64,000 nt of DNA from Candidatus Planktophila versatilis. Lineage in GTDB: Bacteria > Actinomycetota > Actinomycetes > Nanopelagicales > Nanopelagicaceae. Made by a program: the position numbers and the translations under genes. Positions 59,513-64,000 of this stretch are shown here, one piece after another. How positions within the stretch are numbered: the first letter of the stretch is position 1; the number at the start of each line of letters is the position of its first letter. The stretch spans positions 1,054,001 to 1,118,000 of the forward strand of contig NZ_CP016774.1 of NCBI RefSeq assembly GCF_002288105.1. Reading direction: 5' to 3'. The notes beneath the pieces were generated by a model. That model did not search any database, had not been told where the DNA came from, and saw only the letters and a program-made list of their open reading frames with translations.

Positions 59513-59534
59513 CTCCTCCACCAGTGTTGAGGAG
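59513..59534 (-). promoter_or_regulatory. Hairpin masking the msrB ribosome binding site
   Basis: In the leader RNA CTCCTC and GAGGAG pair over six bases around a 10-base loop; the second arm is the Shine-Dalgarno sequence of msrB. This could lower translation until melted or bound. The stem is short, so the effect may be slight. Confidence 0.4.
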
Positions 59535-59605
59535 AGAAAAATACCCGAGCCCTTCGGAATTGGGTAATCAGAAAGATTTATCCATTGAACTGAAAAAGGA
59601 CACGG

Positions 59606-59634
59606 ATGACAAATATGTTGCGGGCATCTATACC
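59606..59634 (+). promoter_or_regulatory. Predicted promoter of the PsiE-like gene
   Basis: ATGACA (59606-59611) and TATACC (59629-59634) are separated by 17 bp, a good sigma-A-type pair. The start codon of the PsiE-like gene is 40 bp downstream. It faces away from msrB. Confidence 0.55.
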
Positions 59635-59673
59635 TGCACCTACCCTTAGACATGGCTAACAAGGGTGGTAATT

Positions 59674-60159
59674 GTGAAATATAAGTCTGTTAAGGGATTG
59701 CTCACCAACGATGAGTCTCTGATTCCAACAAATTTCATCGATAAGCTCGAAGATCTCTTACATGGTTTTCTTGGCATTGTCTTGTTCGGCATCTCTATCT
59801 TGGCTGCTGGATACACCTTGCTGCGCCTCATCGAAACCAGACCATTCTTCCCGCTTGGAATGATTCAGGGAATTAATGACATTTTATTTGTTGTCATCAT
59901 TCTTGAGATCATGCGCACCGTCATTGTGCGATTTACAGACGGTATTTTCCAACTTGAAAACTTCCTCATTATCGGCGTTATCGCAGCTGTGCGACACATC
60001 CTTACTGTGGGTGCATCTCTTACGATGCAAGAAGAAAAAACAGATCAATACTTCAATCGTGCGCTCATTGAAATGGGAGTTAACACGGGAATTGTTCTAG
60101 CTCTTGTCTTTGGCCTATTCCTAGCAAGGGCTGCACGAAAGCCAGATAAGAGCCGTTAA
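59674..60159 (+). CDS. PsiE-family (phosphate-starvation-inducible E) membrane protein
   Basis: About 161 residues with four hydrophobic segments (LLHGFLGIVLFGISILAAGYTLL, INDILFVVIILEIMRTVIV, NFLIIGVIAAVRHILTVGASL, NTGIVLALVFGLFLA), matching the PsiE/DUF layout including the LEIMRTVIVRF and RHIL segments. PsiE function is unknown, with phosphate-starvation induction known in Escherichia coli only. GTG 59674 with AAGGG eight bases upstream is preferred over GTG 59665. Confidence 0.85.
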   Translation: MKYKSVKGLLTNDESLIPTNFIDKLEDLLHGFLGIVLFGISILAAGYTLLRLIETRPFFPLGMIQGINDILFVVIILEIMRTVIVRFTDGIFQLENFLIIGVIAAVRHILTVGASLTMQEEKTDQYFNRALIEMGVNTGIVLALVFGLFLARAARKPDKSR

Positions 60160-60172
60160 GAAAACAAGTTGC

Positions 60173-61105
60173 TCAGTAAATCCGAACTACTCGGCCTCCG
60201 AAATACCACTCAGTAAAGAAGACTGTTCCACTTGAATTAACTGCAACGCCATGGGGGCTATTTACCGCGCCCTCTATTACATCAGGGGCAACACTTTCGC
60301 CATCCTTTATCTGATTCGGCCAACCTTCACCGCGCTCAGGCTTGATACTGGGAATAAGAATTTCCACATGGCCCGCAAGATCCACCGAAAGCATCGCCCC
60401 ATAAAGATCGGTCACAATAAGAAGATCATTACGTATGGCAAAGGATGAAGGACCAATCATGGCTTCAGAACTTACTGATTTAACGTACTCGCCATCGAGT
60501 GTGAAAAAGACAATTCTTTTATTTCGTCGGTCTGCAATGACCACGAATGATTGTGGTCCACGAGTATCAATCAGAATGCCGTGTGGACAGTTAAACACCA
60601 GCGAAGTTGAAGAACCATCGAAGCTTTGAGAACTGCCATCGGGTCTAATGCGGTGAACTAAACTTTCGCCATATCCATCACCAATCCAGATATCTCCCTG
60701 GTAAGGGCCCGCTTCTTCGACAATGGCAAGCGTTGTCGGTTTCCATGTGATGGCATCGCCAGCTTTGGTGTTGGGCCTTGTGATTGTGCGTGTTACTTCG
60801 CCTTTGCGATTAACTAGAAGCACTTGCGCAGCCTCCGTGCCACCCGGATCACAGATCCAGAAAGAATCATCACTGGAGTTCGAAACCACTGTAATTCCAT
60901 GCAGGATTGCTGCATCAACATCAACTCTTGTAAAGCTTGCATCTTCTGGATTTAAGACAATAAATGCCCGTCCACCAGGGGATTCAAAAACTATGTGGCC
61001 ATCGCTCAAGATTCCAATGCCTGAATGCATCCAACCATCTTTGGGATTGCCACTAAAAAGTGTTTTCCAATTAATCTCTTGTGGAATTGAAGTGGATTCA
61101 GACAT
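60173..61105 (-). CDS. NHL/SMP-30-like beta-propeller protein linked to the amino-acid importer
   Basis: About 310 residues with no signal peptide, rich in short beta-strands and repeated motifs of the NHL/gluconolactonase type: PHGILIDTRGPQSFVVIADRRNKRIVFF, NSPHGVAVNSSGTVFFTEWYFGGRVVRIY, ILHGITVVSNSSDDSFWICDPG. These predict a six-bladed propeller. The frame extends 44 codons upstream into the ATPase gene; ATG 61105 lies 4 bp after that stop. It is the last gene of the SBP-permease-ATPase-propeller operon, so a lactonase or hydrolase acting on the imported compound is possible but unproven. Confidence 0.8.
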   Translation of the reverse strand: MSESTSIPQEINWKTLFSGNPKDGWMHSGIGILSDGHIVFESPGGRAFIVLNPEDASFTRVDVDAAILHGITVVSNSSDDSFWICDPGGTEAAQVLLVNRKGEVTRTITRPNTKAGDAITWKPTTLAIVEEAGPYQGDIWIGDGYGESLVHRIRPDGSSQSFDGSSTSLVFNCPHGILIDTRGPQSFVVIADRRNKRIVFFTLDGEYVKSVSSEAMIGPSSFAIRNDLLIVTDLYGAMLSVDLAGHVEILIPSIKPERGEGWPNQIKDGESVAPDVIEGAVNSPHGVAVNSSGTVFFTEWYFGGRVVRIY

Positions 61106-61109
61106 CTCT

Positions 61110-61856
61110 CTATAACCGACCAGCCTGGTGCACTCGCTTGAGGAATTCTTGCGTCTTTGGGTTCTGCGGGTTATGCAGGACTTGCTGCGCACTTCCACGT
61201 TCAATGACGTTACCTGATTCAAGGAAGCAGACTTCATCAGCTACCTGCGTTGCAAAACCCATTTCATGTGTGGCAAGGACCATCGTCATGCCATCACTTT
61301 TTAGGTCACGCACAGCAGAGAGAACTTCATTTACTAAGACTGGATCAAGTGCTGATGTCACTTCATCTAGAAGAAGTAACCGTGGGTTTACGGCAAGTGA
61401 GCGAATGATTGCTACTCGCTGTTGCTGTCCCCCACTCAAGCGATCTGGATATTGATCTGCTTTATCGGCTAAATCAAATCTTTTCAGCAGCTGTGTGGCA
61501 TGAGTATTTGCCTCATCCTTACTCTTGCCATGGACTTTGATCGGCGAAAGTGTGATGTTCTCTAAGACTGTTTTGTGTGGAAACAAGTTAAAGGATTGAA
61601 AAACCATTCCTAAGCGGCGGCGAACTTCATCCACATTCATCAGTGGGTCTGAAATCTCTTGCCCATCAAGGAAAATCTGACCATCATCGATTGATTCCAG
61701 CAGATTGATGCAGCGCAAGAGCGTTGATTTACCGGACCCAGAGGCGCCAATAAGCACGGTGGCGGTGTGCTCTGGGACCGAAAGTGATAGATCCTGGAGC
61801 ACAACTTCTGCGCCAAATGACTTTCGAACATTGACCAGCTCTAATACGTTGCTCAT
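61110..61856 (-). CDS. Polar amino acid ABC transporter ATP-binding protein (GlnQ-like)
   Basis: ATPase of 248 residues: Walker A GASGSGKST, signature LSGGQQQR, Walker B LLLLDEVTSALDP (with Val in place of the more usual Pro), then the ATHEMGFA switch, the GlnQ/HisP hallmark. Overlaps the permease stop by one base. Couples to the permease and lipoprotein upstream. Confidence 0.95.
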   Translation of the reverse strand: MSNVLELVNVRKSFGAEVVLQDLSLSVPEHTATVLIGASGSGKSTLLRCINLLESIDDGQIFLDGQEISDPLMNVDEVRRRLGMVFQSFNLFPHKTVLENITLSPIKVHGKSKDEANTHATQLLKRFDLADKADQYPDRLSGGQQQRVAIIRSLAVNPRLLLLDEVTSALDPVLVNEVLSAVRDLKSDGMTMVLATHEMGFATQVADEVCFLESGNVIERGSAQQVLHNPQNPKTQEFLKRVHQAGRL

Positions 61857-62722
61857 TAAATTGCACCTTCAGAGTTCTGGGCACTGGTGCGTTGTCTGAT
61901 AGCTCGGTCTGTATAACGAGTCATCGGGATAGTGATGAGCAAGAACAAGATGGCGGCAACAACATATGGCGTGTAGTTAAAGGTGCGGCTAGCGTTAATT
62001 TGCGCAGCGCGCACAGCGTCAGTCACACCCAGAATCGAGACTAAACCGGTGTCTTTGAGCAGTGAGACGAAATCATTGAGTAGCGGTGGCACAACCCGAC
62101 GTATTGCCTGAGGCAAGACAACAAAGCGCATCGTCTGCCCGGAAGTTAATCCGAGGGAACGAGCTGCTGCCCGCTGGCTTGGGTGAATAGATAAAATCCC
62201 ACTTCGAATAACTTCGGCAACATAGGCGGAATAGGTAAGCACAACAGCCACAGTTCCTAAGAAAATTACATTACTTGATACTCCAGTAAGGCCTAAGGCT
62301 GGAACACCAAAACCCACCAGCAAGATAATCAAGATTAGCGGTGCACCTCGGAAGATATCAACGTATGCGGTAGCTAAGAATCTAAAGGGAGTAAGCGCTG
62401 GTGACTTAGTGGTTCGCAGCAGCGCCAGACCGAGTGCGATGACACCGATTGCCGCCCCACCAATAAAAGTCAGCTGTAAGTTGATCCACAGCCCGCGAAG
62501 GACAGTGGGAAAGACTTCCCGGCCATAATCAATATCAAAAAAAGTTGCCTTAACAGTTTCCCAGCCTGGTGATGTCACAAGAATTGTGGCGAGTGTGCCA
62601 AGCACAAAAATAGAGGAAGCCGCAGCAATACCTGCTTGCCTGCGGCTTATTGATCGGCGAGATTTACGACGCTCTAATTCACGTGAGCTTGGCGACCAAG
62701 CAGAGTTTTGCTTCTCTGACAT
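61856..62722 (-). CDS. Polar amino acid ABC transporter permease
   Basis: About 288 residues with a basic N-terminal cytosolic extension (RRKSRRSISRR), a first span, then the HisM/GlnP-type domain: LRGLWINLQLTFIGGAAIGVIALGLALLR, DIFRGAPLILIILLVGFGVPALG and the EAA loop AARSLGLTSGQTMRFVVLPQAIRRVVPPLLNDFVSLLKDTGL. One permease gene only, so the channel is probably a homodimer. ATG 62722 is preferred to TTG 62731. Confidence 0.93.
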   Translation of the reverse strand: MSEKQNSAWSPSSRELERRKSRRSISRRQAGIAAASSIFVLGTLATILVTSPGWETVKATFFDIDYGREVFPTVLRGLWINLQLTFIGGAAIGVIALGLALLRTTKSPALTPFRFLATAYVDIFRGAPLILIILLVGFGVPALGLTGVSSNVIFLGTVAVVLTYSAYVAEVIRSGILSIHPSQRAAARSLGLTSGQTMRFVVLPQAIRRVVPPLLNDFVSLLKDTGLVSILGVTDAVRAAQINASRTFNYTPYVVAAILFLLITIPMTRYTDRAIRQRTSAQNSEGAI

Positions 62723-62758
62723 GGTCGCCAAACTACCGTGTTTACTGCTGAGTTTCTA

Positions 62759-63604
62759 TTAAGGCTTTAATACAGGAGCGCCAGCATCAGTTGCTAGCCA
62801 CTGATCTGTAATTGCGGCCAGCGTTCCATCAGCGGTAATGGCATCAACTGCGCCAGTAACGCAAGATGTGAGCTTGCTGCCCTTTGAAAGCAAGAGACCG
62901 AACTGATCGCCTGCACCAGTTGATGGAAGTTGCCCAACGATGAGTCCATTTGGAACTTCAACACCTGAAAGATAGAAGGCAGTTGGAAGATCTACGACGA
63001 GACCATCAATCTGCTTGTTCTTCAGTGCTGACACACCAGCTGCATTGTCGTTAAATACCTGTGGCTTGACGCCAATCTGATTCTCAACTGCATCTAGTGA
63101 GGTTGTTCCGACAGCTGCGCCAAGCTTGGCGTCCTTAAGGTCTGCTAGTGAAGTCTTTCCTTCAATCTTGCTTCCCTTAAATGAAACGATTGCTTGTGGG
63201 GCGGTGTAATAAGGTGAAGAGAAATCAACGGCCTTCTTGCGATCATCAGTGATTGAGAATTGCTGCAAGTTGAAGTCAAACTTCTTCTCTCCTGGTGTTA
63301 CAGCTGAATCGAATGTGGTGCGGACCCAGGTGACATCTGCTGCATCAAAACCAAGCTGCTTAGCAACTGCATAAGCAACTGCGCCTTCGAAGCCTTCGCC
63401 AGATTCTGGCTTGTCATCGATAACCCATGGGTAGTAAGCAGGCTCGCCGGTTGCGATAGTGAGCTTGCCTTCAGTAATTGTTGCTAAATCTGCCTTTTCA
63501 CATGATGCTACTTGTGATGATGATGAATCTTCAGATCCGCATCCTGTGAGTGTGAGAGCAGCTGCGATAACAACTGCAGAGAAAATTCCGAAACGTTTTT
63601 GCAC
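62759..63604 (-). CDS. Polar amino acid ABC transporter substrate-binding lipoprotein
   Basis: 281 residues with a lipoprotein signal (MQKRFGIFSAVV..., lipobox LTGC) and the family 3 fold: KLTIATGEPAYYPWVIDD, VAYAVAKQLGF, FDFNLQQFSITDDRKKAVDFSSPYY, AAVGTTSLD. Ligand specificity is not evident. GTG 63604 has AAGGAG five bases upstream. It is first in its operon. Confidence 0.94.
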   Translation of the reverse strand: MQKRFGIFSAVVIAAALTLTGCGSEDSSSSQVASCEKADLATITEGKLTIATGEPAYYPWVIDDKPESGEGFEGAVAYAVAKQLGFDAADVTWVRTTFDSAVTPGEKKFDFNLQQFSITDDRKKAVDFSSPYYTAPQAIVSFKGSKIEGKTSLADLKDAKLGAAVGTTSLDAVENQIGVKPQVFNDNAAGVSALKNKQIDGLVVDLPTAFYLSGVEVPNGLIVGQLPSTGAGDQFGLLLSKGSKLTSCVTGAVDAITADGTLAAITDQWLATDAGAPVLKP

Positions 63605-63643
63605 GTTAACTCCTTAAGGTCGAGGCGTGATGGATACTGGATA

Positions 63644-63672
63644 ACAGTATTAACCGAGTCCATGAATGTCGA
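63644..63672 (-). promoter_or_regulatory. Predicted promoter of the amino-acid importer operon
   Basis: On the minus strand TCGACA (63672-63667, 5 of 6 to TTGACA) and TACTGT (63649-63644, TANNNT) are spaced by 17 bp. The lipoprotein start is about 40 bases downstream. Confidence 0.5.
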
Positions 63673-63705
63673 CCCGCAAATCAACCGCAGGAAGCCCATG
63701 AAAGC

Positions 63706-63733
63706 AAAAACGCCCCTCATTATGAAGGGCGTT
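63706..63733 (-). terminator. Rho-independent terminator after tRNA-Tyr
   Basis: Arms AACGCCCCTC (63709-63718) and GAAGGGCGTT (63724-63733) pair over 10 bases (one G-U) around ATTAT; on the minus strand they are followed by a T-run. It begins two bases after the tRNA CCA. Confidence 0.88.
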
Positions 63734-63735
63734 AC

Positions 63736-63820
63736 TGGTGGCGGGTGAAGGATTTGAACCTTCGAAGGCAGAGCCGGGGGATTTACAGTCCCCTCCCATT
63801 GGCCGCTCGGGCAACCCGCC
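63736..63820 (-). tRNA. tRNA-Tyr (anticodon GTA), CCA encoded
   Basis: A class II tRNA of 85 nt with a long variable arm: acceptor GGCGGGT/ACCCGCC, anticodon stem GGGGA/TCCCC with loop CTGTAAA (GTA), T-arm GAAGGTTCAAATCCTTC. Unlike the other three tRNAs here its 3' CCA is encoded. Confidence 0.96.
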
Positions 63821-63915
63821 AGGGTCATACAAGTCTTACGGCGCTTTGGTAGTGCGAGCGGCAAACGATACCTTAGGCGCTGGAACTTTAAAAATCACAG
63901 GGGAGCCTCACAACA

Positions 63916-64000
63916 ATGGCTGATAGCAGTTTTGACGTAGTCTCAAAGATTGACCGGATGGAGCTAGATAACGCCATTAATCAGGCTATTCGCGAGATTG
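63916..64000 (+). CDS. YajQ-family nucleotide/c-di-GMP-binding protein, first 28 residues (runs off right edge)
   Basis: The frame from ATG 63916 reads [28 protein letters not shown] and is open to the edge. The start S-FDVVSK-D-x-x-E-x-x-NA-x-x-x-A-x-RE is the conserved beginning of the YajQ/DUF520 family (about 160 residues). GGGGAG precedes the ATG by 10 bases. Family members bind RNA, c-di-GMP or proteins; the precise role is not established. Confidence 0.88.
   Translation, partial: MADSSFDVVSKIDRMELDNAINQAIREI

Overview
The window reads as a chromosomal segment of a streamlined, moderate-to-low G+C actinobacterium. The best fit is the freshwater planktonic acI lineage (Nanopelagicales; Planktophila or Nanopelagicus type), judged from gene content and protein style, not from a database search. 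Supporting signs are the actinobacterial gene order (tRNA-Trp-secE-nusG-rplK-rplA; rpmG-hadA-hadB...murB), NusG with a long acidic N-terminal extension, zinc-ribbon S14, L33 and L36, a CIRCE element at groESL, frequent GTG/TTG starts, several likely leaderless starts, very short intergenic gaps and many 1, 4 or 8 bp gene overlaps. No insertion sequence, prophage, CRISPR array or rRNA operon was seen.

Layout (almost everything is on the minus strand, so transcription runs right to left). 1-4130: tsaE-tsaB-rimI-tsaD (t6A tRNA modification and protein acetylation), then groES-groEL under a CIRCE-type operator; groEL runs off the left edge. 4190-10747: a branched-chain/amide-type ABC importer (livG-livF-livH-livM, then the binding protein) ending in a secreted alpha/beta hydrolase coupled to the binding protein. 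10790-17115: rplM-rpsI-glmM-glmS-PAP2-acpS-alr, linking ribosomal proteins to amino-sugar, D-alanine and acyl-carrier supply. 17240-38222: a near-continuous S10-spc-alpha-str block (rpsL, rpsG, fusA, tuf, rpsJ ... rplQ, truA) with secY, adk, map and infA.

38503-39829 holds two accessory genes between rpoC and rpsL: a conserved small protein and a remarkable secreted protein built from five C-x10-C loops separated by Ala-rich helices, with a cationic Ser/Pro/Lys tail. 39898-50952: rpoB-rpoC, rplJ-rplL (with an L10 leader and attenuator), rplK-rplA (with a candidate L1 site between them), secE-nusG and tRNA-Trp. 51243-63604 is more mixed: an aspartate-type aminotransferase, a secreted Asp-box beta-propeller protein, an operon rpmG-hadA-hadB-(CysRS-tail/GT2 fusion)-murB, tRNA-Met and tRNA-Thr, a 38-residue Cys-rich protein, a FUSC-type membrane protein, a CoA-binding protein, msrB, a PsiE-like protein, and a polar amino-acid ABC importer with an attached NHL/SMP-30-like propeller. 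tRNA-Tyr and the start of a YajQ-family gene close the window.

Most of the window is housekeeping. The least explained items are the C-x10-C repeat protein, the CysRS-tail/glycosyltransferase fusion, the hydrolase coupled to the Liv-type importer, the small Cys-rich protein, and several structured mRNA leaders (str, rpsM, rplK/rplA, rpoB). Start codons were often moved from the longest open frame to a downstream codon with a better ribosome binding site or tighter coupling; these choices are stated per gene.
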